22,653 bases of DNA from an uncultured Lactobacillus sp. (GTDB lineage: Bacteria > Bacillota > Bacilli > Lactobacillales > Lactobacillaceae). The position numbers and the translations under genes were made by a program. Shown one piece after another: positions 13,992 to 21,618 of this stretch. A model generated the notes under the pieces. The model was not told where the DNA came from. It ran no database searches and saw only the letters and a program-made list of their open reading frames with translations. How positions within the stretch are numbered: position 1 is the first letter of the stretch; the number at the start of each line of letters is the position of its first letter. The stretch spans positions 1-22,653 of the forward strand of contig NZ_CABUIW010000035.1 in assembly GCF_902491705.1 (NCBI RefSeq), in the 5' to 3' direction.

Positions 13992-15011
13992 TTAATTTGC
14001 AAGATGGTTAGTTAAATTGAAATTACCTTTAAATTCATCAGTAGTGCTTTCTTGATCCATGCCGTATTCAGCATCGTCGCCCCAATAAATATATTGAGCA
14101 TTCTTGCCTTTAGTACCAGCAATTCTGAAGTAGAGGGCAGCACTGTCACCTTTACCAGTAACCTTAGTGGCATCTACTTTTACTTTTTGACCAATTTTAA
14201 GCAATTTACTTGTTGATTTAAGTTTATTATTTAAAACGTGGATCTTGTTCAAGATAGTAGCTGTAGTTGTGCCTGAAGCTTGGTAGAGAGTGTTACCGTT
14301 AACAAAACCAACATTTGCGGCAGAAATATAAGCACCCTTGCCAAGAGAATAATATGGCTTGCCTTTAATTGTGGTTACAGTCAAGCTTCGCTTTTTAGAT
14401 TCGCTAAGATTTGAGAAGTAGTAGTATTTATCACTCTTAGTTGTTGCATGTGTCTTGGCTGCCGTCTTAACTAGCATGTATTTAGGAATAAGGGTAAGAC
14501 CGTTGTAGCTAGTGCGAGAACCGTTTTTATCATAAACGCGTGAATTTGCACTTAAGATCAAAACGTTTTGACCATCCATTGAACTAACATTTAAAGACTT
14601 AATGTAGCGCTTTTTACCGATATTAATGTAAGAAGCTGTCGTGTAGTGATAGTTTTTAGAAGTTTTGCTGTCAATTTTGCTTCCTTGAATAAGTACTGGA
14701 TTGCCATAATATTTAAAAGTTTGGCCGGCTTTAACTGTAGCAGCAGCTTTCCATTTTTTACCATTGATAGTTTGAGTTGTAGTAGCAGCTTTCCATTTTT
14801 TACCATTGATAGTTTGAGTTGTAGTAGCAGCATTGCCTTTACTGTTGAAAACTTGAATAGTACCGTTAAATGATTTTTTAAGTACAACTTTTTGTTTTAA
14901 TGATTGAGTAGCTGCTTGAACTGTATGAGTAGGTTGATTGATAAGAAAGGCTGCTGGCACAGTGCTGATTAATGCAGCCGCTGCAATAGCCATTAATTTT
15001 TTATTCTTCAT
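13992..15011 (-). CDS. Exported SLAP-domain surface protein with 14-residue tandem repeat
   Basis: The 339-aa product has a Sec signal peptide (MKNKKLMAIAAAALISTVPA, probable cleavage after VQAA). SLAP-type modules follow (SYINIGKKRYIKSLNVSSMD, NSRVYDKNGSRTSYNG, KPYYSLGKGAYISAANVGFV, TLYQASGTTTATILNKIHVL). An in-frame perfect duplication of ATTTQTINGKKWKA occurs at about residues 60-90. There is no LPXTG, so attachment is probably through SLAP domains. AAGGAGA lies 5 nt before the ATG. The C-terminus is acidic and unlike the repeats (YWGDDAEYGMDQESTTDEFK). The role is unknown; it is probably wall- or S-layer-associated. Confidence 0.87.
   Translation of the reverse strand: MKNKKLMAIAAAALISTVPAAFLINQPTHTVQAATQSLKQKVVLKKSFNGTIQVFNSKGNAATTTQTINGKKWKAATTTQTINGKKWKAAATVKAGQTFKYYGNPVLIQGSKIDSKTSKNYHYTTASYINIGKKRYIKSLNVSSMDGQNVLILSANSRVYDKNGSRTSYNGLTLIPKYMLVKTAAKTHATTKSDKYYYFSNLSESKKRSLTVTTIKGKPYYSLGKGAYISAANVGFVNGNTLYQASGTTTATILNKIHVLNNKLKSTSKLLKIGQKVKVDATKVTGKGDSAALYFRIAGTKGKNAQYIYWGDDAEYGMDQESTTDEFKGNFNLTNHLAN
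14742..14825 (-). repeat. Perfect 42-bp tandem duplication inside the SLAP gene
   Basis: Two identical 42-bp units start at 14742 and 14784, and the first 6 bases recur at 14826. Each unit adds 14 residues without changing frame. Identity with no silent differences points to recent slippage or recombination. Confidence 0.95.
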
Positions 15012-15035
15012 AATAATCTCCTTATATCACAAACT

Positions 15036-15041
15036 ATTATA
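15036..15041 (-). promoter_or_regulatory. -10 box for the 339-aa SLAP gene
   Basis: A perfect TATAAT on the minus strand lies 24 nt upstream of the ATG. The -35 region is weak. Confidence 0.4.
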
Positions 15042-15067
15042 AATAGATTTTAGCACTTAGTGATTCG

Positions 15068-15613
15068 CTATTCCTCTATTAGGCTTAAGTTCGCAGTCAC
15101 AATTTTACGATTAATTTTCGTTAGCTCTTCATAGCTCAATTTATCGGGATGAGTGAACCAATAAATATAGGTCTGAATAATGCCGACAGCTAGGAATTCT
15201 AGGACAACCTGATCTTGAGCACTAGCTTTGTGATGCAAACTTTCAATTAATGCATTGCTAACTAGCTTTTGCAGTTTAGTGATTAATTCATGGTGAAATT
15301 CATTGATACAAAGGTAGCGAAAACCCGTAAAATTACTTTTTAGAATTTTGTCAAAAGTATCGAGAAGAGTATTAGCGGTAGATTTGCTATTTTCTAAGGC
15401 ATTGACTACTTGCAAATAAAGCTGGTCTTGATAATCAACAAATATGTCAGTGACCTTGTCATAATGAACATAGAAAGTTCGTCTGCTGACGCCGGCCTTT
15501 TTGCATAGGGATGTAACCGTGATTTGATTAATTGAATTAGTTTGAAGTAAAGAAAATAAAGCTTGGCGAAGGGCAAGTTCTGTATTTTTTCTGCGTTGAT
15601 CCACTTTTTGCAC
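15068..15613 (-). CDS. TetR-family transcriptional regulator
   Basis: This 181-aa protein has an N-terminal TetR DNA-binding domain (RRKNTELALRQALFSLL, then ITVTSLCKKAGVSRRTFYVH) and an all-helical C-terminal ligand/dimer domain of the DhaS-like type. It starts with GTG at 15613 behind AAGGA; the next in-frame GTG is 9 nt further in and worse placed. It is divergent from the membrane protein at 15692 with a shared inverted repeat between them. The likely role is autoregulation and control of that neighbour. The ligand is unknown. Confidence 0.9.
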   Translation of the reverse strand: MQKVDQRRKNTELALRQALFSLLQTNSINQITVTSLCKKAGVSRRTFYVHYDKVTDIFVDYQDQLYLQVVNALENSKSTANTLLDTFDKILKSNFTGFRYLCINEFHHELITKLQKLVSNALIESLHHKASAQDQVVLEFLAVGIIQTYIYWFTHPDKLSYEELTKINRKIVTANLSLIEE

Positions 15614-15628
15614 ACTATCCTTAAAAAT

Positions 15629-15659
15629 GTGATTAAACTAGTTTTTCTTTAGTTTACAC
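15629..15659. promoter_or_regulatory. Inverted repeat operator between TetR gene and membrane-protein gene
   Basis: TAAACTA (15634-15640) and TAGTTTA (15650-15656) are separated by 9 nt and flanked outside by GTG and CAC. It lies in the 78-nt divergent gap, the usual place for a TetR operator. Confidence 0.55.
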
Positions 15660-15691
15660 TATCTTCAACGAAATATTGAAGGAGAAACAAA

Positions 15692-16489
15692 ATGTGGAAT
15701 TTTTTAGATAGTATTTTCGCCACTTATCATGATACAGGATATACTTTGCAGCAATTTATGTATTCTTTTAGTCCGCAGAATCCCAAGTTTACATTAACTT
15801 TAATAATTGCTGGCTTAACTTTTTTAATTGGTTTTATTGAATACGTTTATAGTTTTATTTTATTTAAGCGAGAAGGTAGCTCGCCGTTTAACATTTTGAT
15901 GCACAGCTACTATTTTGCAATTGATTCAATGGGGATCTTTGTTTTTGCAACCGTATCTCATGCGACACATGGCTTTTGGCTCTTTACAGCTGCATCATGT
16001 GCCGAAGTTGTTTGGACTCTTTTTGAAATTTATAGCTTAATCAAAGTGGTGACTGATGAAAGAGAAGATATCTGGGGCAGTGATGTCACAGCTAAAGAGG
16101 CTGCATGGAAAGTTATTGGCTGGGTTGTTGTTATGGTGCCAACTGTTAACTTGTTCCGTGTCTTCTTGAATGATCCAGCTATGTTCAAGTGGTATATTTT
16201 CACCAATGTATTAATGGCAATTATGCCAGGACTTTATTGGGAAAAACGAGGTACGCAAATTGGTGCTTCTTGGGGATTATCGATTGTTATTTTGATAGGA
16301 ACCATAAACTCATTCTTACCTGATAACATGTGGTCATTAGCTAGTCCGTATTTTTCAATGGCAAACAATCCATGGTTTTATGTTTTAGGCATCGTTGCAA
16401 TTTTCTTTGCTTGTCGCAATTTATGGATTATGAAAAAGTTGCCTGCTAAACCTAAGATTTTGCCTAATGGTAAAAGATCTATTTGGTAG
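15692..16489 (+). CDS. Polytopic membrane protein of unknown function, TetR-linked
   Basis: The 265-aa protein has about seven hydrophobic segments (about residues 35-60, 68-90, 92-118, 145-160, 165-182, 190-210 and 228-246) and a short basic C-terminal tail ending KILPNGKRSIW. I recognise no transporter signature. Trp and aromatic residues are frequent, and a conserved-looking pair FFACRNLWIMKK closes the last helix. AAGGAGA lies 7-8 nt before the ATG. It diverges from a TetR regulator, an arrangement common for export or stress membrane proteins, but no substrate can be proposed. It ends in a terminator that duplicates the small-RNA terminator at 13664. Confidence 0.85.
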   Translation: MWNFLDSIFATYHDTGYTLQQFMYSFSPQNPKFTLTLIIAGLTFLIGFIEYVYSFILFKREGSSPFNILMHSYYFAIDSMGIFVFATVSHATHGFWLFTAASCAEVVWTLFEIYSLIKVVTDEREDIWGSDVTAKEAAWKVIGWVVVMVPTVNLFRVFLNDPAMFKWYIFTNVLMAIMPGLYWEKRGTQIGASWGLSIVILIGTINSFLPDNMWSLASPYFSMANNPWFYVLGIVAIFFACRNLWIMKKLPAKPKILPNGKRSIW

Positions 16490-16493
16490 ACTT

Positions 16494-16540
16494 AAGATGA
16501 CTGTTTGGTTAGCTAATCCTTGTGATTAGCTTTTTTGTTA
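16494..16540 (+). repeat. Second copy of the small-RNA 3' module
   Basis: This stretch aligns with about 13646-13694 with only two 1-base gaps and a few substitutions (shared blocks ACTGTTTGGTT, AGCTAATC, GATTAGC and the T run). The upstream part of the RNA gene and any opposing peptide ORF are absent here. Confidence 0.7.
16511..16536 (+). terminator. Terminator of the 265-aa membrane-protein gene
   Basis: AGCTAATC pairs with GATTAGCT across a 5-nt loop, followed by T residues, 22 nt after the stop codon. Confidence 0.85.
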
Positions 16541-16647
16541 ATAATTATATGGTGAAAAATAAAGCATAGTTAAAACTTATAAAGGTATTAACTAGTACTA
16601 AAGTAAGCGGTATCATAAAATTAGACATTGGTTAGGAGGTTTATAAA

Positions 16648-18434
16648 ATGCATATTAAGCCTAAATATCAAGCTGATTATGATGTAGTTGTTATAGGATT
16701 TGGTGCTGCTGGTGCGAGTGCAGCTAGATTCGCTGCAGATCATAAGCAATCGGTTCTGTTAGTTGATGTTGCCCCTTATGGTCATGAAGGCGGAAACACT
16801 AGATATTGTGGTCAAATTGTTGGTACCAGTGACAATTTTGATGAAATGAAGAAGTATTATAAGGCTCTTACATATCCAATGGATCTCTCTGACAAGATGA
16901 TTGATACCTATGTTCAAGGTATGGTGGACATGCCTAAATACTTTAAAAAATATTTATGTGAGCCAGTTAGTTTTAAGAAGTACGCTGCTAAAAACAATAT
17001 TTTGCAAAAAATACTTTATGAGTATCCAGAATTTCCAGGAGTTAAAAGCTATGATTTCACTATGGTAACTCCTAAAACTTTTAATTCGGCTTTATGGAAA
17101 CTTCTTCGTCAAAAAATTATTGAAAGAAGCAAATACATTGATGTCTGGTTAAATTCTCGTGCTAGTCATTTAATCCAAGATGAGAATGAAACAGTAATCG
17201 GCGTTCAAATTAAACGTAATGGTAAAAAAGTAAATGTTCATGCTAGAAAAGGTGTGGTATTAAGCTGTGGTGGATTTGAGAATAATAAGGAAATGATCCA
17301 AAACTACTTAGGAGCAGAAAAATTATTGCCAGTCGGCTCAATGTACAACCGTGGTGATGGAATTGCTCTAGCACAAGAAGCTGGTGCTAAGTTGTGGCAC
17401 ATGTGGAACTATGAGTCTAGTGGTTTTACAGGTGGGGCTGGTTTAATTTTCGCAGAGCCTGAAGGTGAACGTGGACATGTTAACTATGCTTGGTTTGATC
17501 CACGTATGGTTCTACTATTACAGTTGGTGATGATGGTAGAAGATACTTTAACGAAAATGAACAAAATCGTCATGGTCATATTTATACTCATGGTCAATGG
17601 CGTACTTCGTATGTATGCAGTCATCCTTACATGATTTTTGATGAAACTAAACGCAAAGAATTAAGTAAAGAAAATGTCCCAGTAGACGACCTTGAACAAA
17701 GAATGATTAAAGCTGATACTTTATCTGAACTTGCAGAAAAAATCAAAGTACCAGCTAAAAATCTTGAACAGACAGTTAAAGATTTTAATTTCTTTGCTAA
17801 TAATAAACATGATTATGAATATCACCGTGATCCTGAGAGTATGCGTGCCTTTGATGATGGTCCATATTATGCCTTGGCTATGGCACATGTTGTTTTAAAT
17901 ACACAAGGCGGTCCTAAACGTAATGAACATGCAGAAATTTTAGATTCACATGATAAGCCAATTCCACATTTATATGGTGCAGGAGAATTAGGTGGTATTT
18001 GTGCTAATCAGTATCAAGGTGGTATGAATATTGCTGAATGCTTAATTTGGGGTAAAATTGCTGGCGATCAAGTATCTACTAATAAAAATAATGAAGATAA
18101 AGATGCAACCCAAGAATTTAACGGAATCAATGATTTAGTAAATGGAGAACGAGAGGATATTACTGTAGGCCCTAATCAATATTTAGGTTCTTCAGAGAAC
18201 GGCATGGGTGGAAGAGTAACAACTCATGTCACCTATAAGAATAATAAGATTCAAAATGTTGAGATTGTTGAAAATCATGAAAGCGAAGATATTGCTAAAA
18301 AAGCCTTAAAAGTTATTCCTAAAGAAATTATGGATGCTAACTCTACTGATGTTGATGTTGTTAGTGGGGCAACGATGACTTCTAAAGCAATTGAAGAAGC
18401 TGTAAACAAAGCAATTAATACTAAAAAGAAGTAA
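16648..18434 (+). pseudogene. Fumarate/urocanate reductase-like flavoprotein (FAD plus FMN-binding domains), frameshifted
   Basis: The first frame (16648-17634) has the FAD Rossmann motif VVVIGFGAAGASAARFA and GGNTRYCGQ, and a normal sequence to YAWFDPRM near 17508. It then runs into noise and stops. The second frame resumes at about 17505 with YGSTITVGDDGRRYFNENEQ and continues through GQWRTSYVCSHPYMIFDE and GAGELGGICANQYQGGMNIA. The C-terminal FMN_bind domain carries DVVSGATMTS, whose Thr is the usual site of covalent FMN attachment by ApbE. One lost T (CGTTAT to CGTAT at about 17505) explains the shift. Restored, it would be about 595 aa, cytoplasmic, reducing a C=C acid such as fumarate or urocanate as electron sink. 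The start is supported by AGGAGG. Sequence error is possible. Confidence 0.85.
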
Positions 18435-18473
18435 ATATTCTCTTATTGTGCTTTTAGATTTCAATTAATAACT

Positions 18474-18512
18474 AAAAAAGATATTAGCCTTCACAAAGCT
18501 AATATCTTTTTT
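18474..18512. terminator. Bidirectional terminator
   Basis: A 15-bp stem (AAAAAAGATATTAGC with GCTAATATCTTTTTT) with a 9-nt loop lies between the convergent flavoprotein and peptidase genes and carries T runs on both strands. Confidence 0.9.
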
Positions 18513-18515
18513 GCT

Positions 18516-20060
18516 TTAATCATGTAAATAATTGGGATCAATAAATTGATTAATGATGTAATTTACCTTCTTTGAATTATCGTACTTGCGAATAATCTTT
18601 AAGAAGTCTTGCGTAGTTGCCTGCTTCAAGTAGTAGGTTTGATAGTATTCATGCAATGCATTAAAGAATTTGGTTTTGCCCATAGCAACCATCAATAAAG
18701 CAGGGAATGAGCTACCACCTTCATATGCCATATCGGAAGTATCGATACCTTTTGGTGGATTGTTAACAGGACGGTTAATGTAATAACCCTTCTGCTTTTT
18801 ATTTATAAATCTGTCTGTCATTTGTTCAACAATCTTGTTAGCTATTTTTACAGATTTACGGCCATAAAATTTATTATGTGTGAGTTTTGCACAATAAGCT
18901 TTACTCTTAGTGTAGGTTAAATCGTAAACTCCATTTTCAAGGAAGTTAGTAAGACCTTCATCAAGCCATGGTTCCATATATTCATCGCTGCCTACTGTAC
19001 CATAGAACCATTGGTGACCAACTTCGTGAGAAACATCTTCAGTTAATTCACTATATTTTCCCAATGCAATAGTGGCTGATGCTGATTTCTTTTGGGACTT
19101 GTTCTTTTGCACAAAACCACTGGCATCGATCATAACTAAACCTGGATATTCCATTCCGCCAGTATCTTTGCCAAGGAGGCCTTCAGTCATGTCGATTTCT
19201 TTATATGGATATTTGCCTATCTTTTTAGTGAAAATATTAAAGCTGTCTTTTGCAGTCATTAAAGCAAGTTTGTTATACTGCTTGCTGTTTTTGCCCGCAA
19301 AATAGTAGTTGTTAATTCTTACACCATTTGCATAAGTGTGGTCAACTTTGAACTTATTAGAAGCAACAATGGCAACTTCGCGCATATTTTCTGCATCAAT
19401 TGTGGTCTTACCATTTTTAGTTGTGTTTTGACCAGATGCAGCAACCTTGTAACTTTTTGGTGCAAAGAAACTAACGTGGAAATTGCTGATAGCACTATTA
19501 CGGTTTTCACCAGCATCATAATATGGATGATAATTCCATTTTCCGTTGCGATAATCGCTTAAATATGGGAAACAAAATGACAAATTATAAACTTTGCCGC
19601 CATTAATTGGTTGATAGCCGAAACGATCTTGTCTTTTAGGCACGCTAGTAACCACATTGACAGTTAAATCGGTAGACTCGCCAGCACCTAGAGTTTTATT
19701 AACGAATAAATTGCTCTTGTCTTTACCTGAAGTATAAGAAAGATTTTCACCATTGGATGAAATACTTTTAACTGTAGTTGACACATTCTTAGCAATCTTA
19801 AAATGCTTGTGATCGTATTTTAAAACGCCACTAGCAATATTTCTGACCAGCAAATTTTTAACAGGTTCAGTGCCATTGTTAACTACGTGCATGGTCACTT
19901 TTTCTGTTAATTGATTTTTGCGCGTATTTAATCTTACAGTCATGTCGTAATTAGTTGCCTTGATTGTAGGATCAGAGGCAGCTTGTACGTGTGAGTTAAA
20001 ACTAAATAAAGCCGCAACTGTTATCGCAGTTGATAGCAAGAGTTTTGTTTTTCTTTTCAT
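18516..20060 (-). CDS. Exported M1-family (gluzincin) metallopeptidase
   Basis: The 514-aa product has a Sec signal peptide (MKRKTKLLLSTAITVAALFS, cleavage probably after VQAA near 28). Zinc ligands are HEVGH (345-349) and E368 in WLDEGLTNF, with the M1 spacing of 18 residues. Upstream, GGMEYPG (301-307) replaces the aminopeptidase GxMEN motif, as is common in Firmicutes M1-like secreted proteins. The N-terminal 240 residues are beta-rich. No wall anchor is seen, so it is secreted or loosely attached. GGAGGG lies 7 nt before the ATG. It probably cleaves peptides outside the cell for nutrition; the substrate is unknown. Confidence 0.9.
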   Translation of the reverse strand: MKRKTKLLLSTAITVAALFSFNSHVQAASDPTIKATNYDMTVRLNTRKNQLTEKVTMHVVNNGTEPVKNLLVRNIASGVLKYDHKHFKIAKNVSTTVKSISSNGENLSYTSGKDKSNLFVNKTLGAGESTDLTVNVVTSVPKRQDRFGYQPINGGKVYNLSFCFPYLSDYRNGKWNYHPYYDAGENRNSAISNFHVSFFAPKSYKVAASGQNTTKNGKTTIDAENMREVAIVASNKFKVDHTYANGVRINNYYFAGKNSKQYNKLALMTAKDSFNIFTKKIGKYPYKEIDMTEGLLGKDTGGMEYPGLVMIDASGFVQKNKSQKKSASATIALGKYSELTEDVSHEVGHQWFYGTVGSDEYMEPWLDEGLTNFLENGVYDLTYTKSKAYCAKLTHNKFYGRKSVKIANKIVEQMTDRFINKKQKGYYINRPVNNPPKGIDTSDMAYEGGSSFPALLMVAMGKTKFFNALHEYYQTYYLKQATTQDFLKIIRKYDNSKKVNYIINQFIDPNYLHD

Positions 20061-20145
20061 ATTATCCCTCCAAAAATTAATTTAATTATTGAGGATCATG
20101 ATCATAAAGTCAAACGAATTTTGCTCAATTTAATTGGGTAAAGGA

Positions 20146-20180
20146 TTATAATTTACTTATACATTGAAAGTAAATTATAA
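20146..20180 (+). promoter_or_regulatory. Promoter with 13-bp inverted repeat upstream of the bacteriocin gene
   Basis: TTATAATTTACTT (20146-20158) is a perfect inverted repeat of AAGTAAATTATAA (20168-20180) with a 9-nt spacer. The left arm contains a perfect -10 (TATAAT, 20147-20152). The dyad could be an operator covering the promoter, or it could fold at the mRNA 5' end. Confidence 0.6.
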
Positions 20181-20197
20181 AGAAAGAAGATATAAAT

Positions 20198-21175
20198 ATG
20201 GTTGAAAGTATCACGCCTAAGTTGATTTATCGATTGAATGGGATGCACCACGTAGTAGCACAAGTTGGTGCAGTAAATGGCGATCACGTTTTTGCTTTGC
20301 AACTTCTTCACAGCGCTCATGATGTGCTGGTTTACAGAAAGCATGAAGGTTTGACTAAGAACATTGATTATACTGATCCTCACTTAGTCATGATGGGCTT
20401 TGGTCACACTCAAACTTGGGTCCCAGCTAATGACAAAGATGAATATTTCGTAGGAGCTAAGCCTAACTCAGGTAACTGGACTACACAAATTGCACGAGTA
20501 AAATATCCAAAACTTTTGGCAGAACGTTATACTTCAAATACGCAACTTCCACGTTTATCACACTTGAATCACGTAACTGATCTTCCATATGATGGTCAAA
20601 ACCACTTGCACAGAGTTGAAGCTTCAGTTTCACCAAATGGCAAGTACTTGCTGATTGCTTCAATTTGGAACGATGGTTCAGGTCACTTTGGCTTATTTGA
20701 TTTAAATGAAGTAAACCAAAAGTTGGATGAAAATGGTACTAAGAATACACCAATTACTGATTTGAATTGCTTGAGTGCCTTCCACATTAATAACTTTGAT
20801 AATCCAAGTGTTGCTCCAGATGAAGAAACCCCAGCAATGATTGATTCAGTTCAAGGTTATGCTATCGATGATGACAAGAATATTTATATTTCTAACCAAT
20901 TGTCACCGAAGATTGATCATACAACTGGTGAAGTAACCACTTGTTCACGCAAGATTGTTAAATTCCCATGGGGCGAAACTAACAGCGATAATTGGCAAGT
21001 AGCTATGGTTGATGGAATTGACTTGCCAGAACGCTATAGTGAAATGGAAAGTATCCATGTTGATGAATCTGGCGTCCTTTACTTAACTGTTGCTTACCAC
21101 CAAAAGTACATCAAAGACGGTGAATACAAGCTTAGAACTTTAGAAAATCAAATTTTCCAAATTGATAATTTATAA
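20198..21175 (+). CDS. Helveticin J-family class III bacteriocin-like protein
   Basis: The 325-aa protein shows the characteristic run of motifs of helveticin J: GFGHTQTWVPA, QIARVKYP, LPRLSHLNHVTD, HRVEASVSPNGKYLLIAS, GHFGLFDLNEVNQKLDENG, SVQGYAIDDDKNIYISNQ and SEMESIHVDESGVLYLTVAY. The family forms large heat-labile bacteriocins or bacteriocin-like beta-propeller proteins in lactobacilli. As in helveticin J there is no signal peptide. No immunity or export gene is adjacent, so function as a killing protein is unproven. The ribosome site is weak (GAAAGAAG), and expression is probably governed by the inverted repeat over the promoter. The gene has its own terminator. Confidence 0.9.
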   Translation: MVESITPKLIYRLNGMHHVVAQVGAVNGDHVFALQLLHSAHDVLVYRKHEGLTKNIDYTDPHLVMMGFGHTQTWVPANDKDEYFVGAKPNSGNWTTQIARVKYPKLLAERYTSNTQLPRLSHLNHVTDLPYDGQNHLHRVEASVSPNGKYLLIASIWNDGSGHFGLFDLNEVNQKLDENGTKNTPITDLNCLSAFHINNFDNPSVAPDEETPAMIDSVQGYAIDDDKNIYISNQLSPKIDHTTGEVTTCSRKIVKFPWGETNSDNWQVAMVDGIDLPERYSEMESIHVDESGVLYLTVAYHQKYIKDGEYKLRTLENQIFQIDNL

Positions 21176-21189
21176 AAAGAAGCCTAATG

Positions 21190-21231
21190 AAAAGAGAGCA
21201 GAATTAATTTTCTGTTCTCTTTTATTTTTTT
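21190..21231 (+). terminator. Terminator of the helveticin-like gene
   Basis: A 14-bp stem (AAAAGAGAGCAGAA with TTCTGTTCTCTTTT, one G-U) is followed by a T tract. Confidence 0.9.
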
Positions 21232-21264
21232 GCAAAAATATATGCAATTTATATTCAAACGATA

Positions 21265-21270
21265 TATAAT
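21265..21270 (+). promoter_or_regulatory. -10 box of the antitoxin gene
   Basis: A perfect TATAAT lies 28 nt before the RelB ATG. The -35 candidate ATGCAA (21242-21247, spacing 17) is weak. Confidence 0.45.
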
Positions 21271-21298
21271 AGTGGCAACGAAGAAAGGAGAGTAAAGT

Positions 21299-21559
21299 AT
21301 GGCAGAAAAAACAACAGGTCTTTATGTCAGAATGAATCCGGAGAAAAAGGAAAAAGCAGAAGCGATTTTAAAGAAGCTAGGCTTAAATTCAGCTACTGCA
21401 ATTAACATGTTCTATGATCAGATTATTCTGCATAATGGTATTCCTTTTAGAGTTGAGATTCCAAATGCTTGGGATAATTTGGACTATATGAATAAGTATG
21501 AATATACGAAGCTGCTCGACGAGCGTCTTAACACGCTGAGCGGAAGGAAGATTTACTAG
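21299..21559 (+). CDS. RelB/DinJ-family antitoxin, orphan and probably C-terminally frameshifted
   Basis: The 86-aa product shows the ribbon-helix-helix N-terminus of DinJ antitoxins (TGLYVRMNPEKKEKAEAILK, LGLNSATAINMFYDQIILHN, GIPFRVEIPNAW). This region dimerises and binds the operator, while the C-terminus normally wraps the toxin. The ORF ends at LSGRKIY. Coding-like sequence continues in another frame as EDLLGDIAKRLDENKKDK, stopping at 21603. No YafQ/RelE toxin gene follows; the next gene is an SPFH protein. So this is a solitary antitoxin with a damaged toxin-binding end. AAAGGAGAG precedes the ATG by 6 nt. Confidence 0.85.
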   Translation: MAEKTTGLYVRMNPEKKEKAEAILKKLGLNSATAINMFYDQIILHNGIPFRVEIPNAWDNLDYMNKYEYTKLLDERLNTLSGRKIY

Positions 21560-21603
21560 GAGACATAGCCAAGAGGCTAGATGAAAATAAGAAAGACAAA
21601 TAA
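21560..21603 (+). other. Out-of-frame remnant of the antitoxin C-terminus
   Basis: Read in the frame of position 21562, this stretch gives DIAKRLDENKKDK and then TAA, a plausible antitoxin tail. Bases 21547-21556 read as RKIY in the upstream frame and EDLL in this one, marking the junction. Confidence 0.55.
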
Positions 21604-21618
21604 GTTTTGAGGTAAAAA

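Noticed and set aside
14742..14831. CRISPR-like repeat
   Set aside because: The 42-bp units are adjacent without spacers and encode protein in frame.
14591..14887. Alternative ORFs on either strand across the 42-bp repeats
   Set aside because: They are open only because the repeat length is a multiple of three; they lack ribosome sites and are shadows of the SLAP gene.
16494..16640. A second complete toxin-antitoxin locus at the duplicated terminator
   Set aside because: No small hydrophobic ORF with a ribosome site was found on the opposite strand, and no dedicated promoter for a small RNA precedes it.
21581..21610. A 9-codon ORF (MKIRKTNKF) after relB as the start of a lost YafQ toxin
   Set aside because: It resembles toxin starts slightly, but the same bases are better explained as the out-of-frame antitoxin tail ending DENKKDK.
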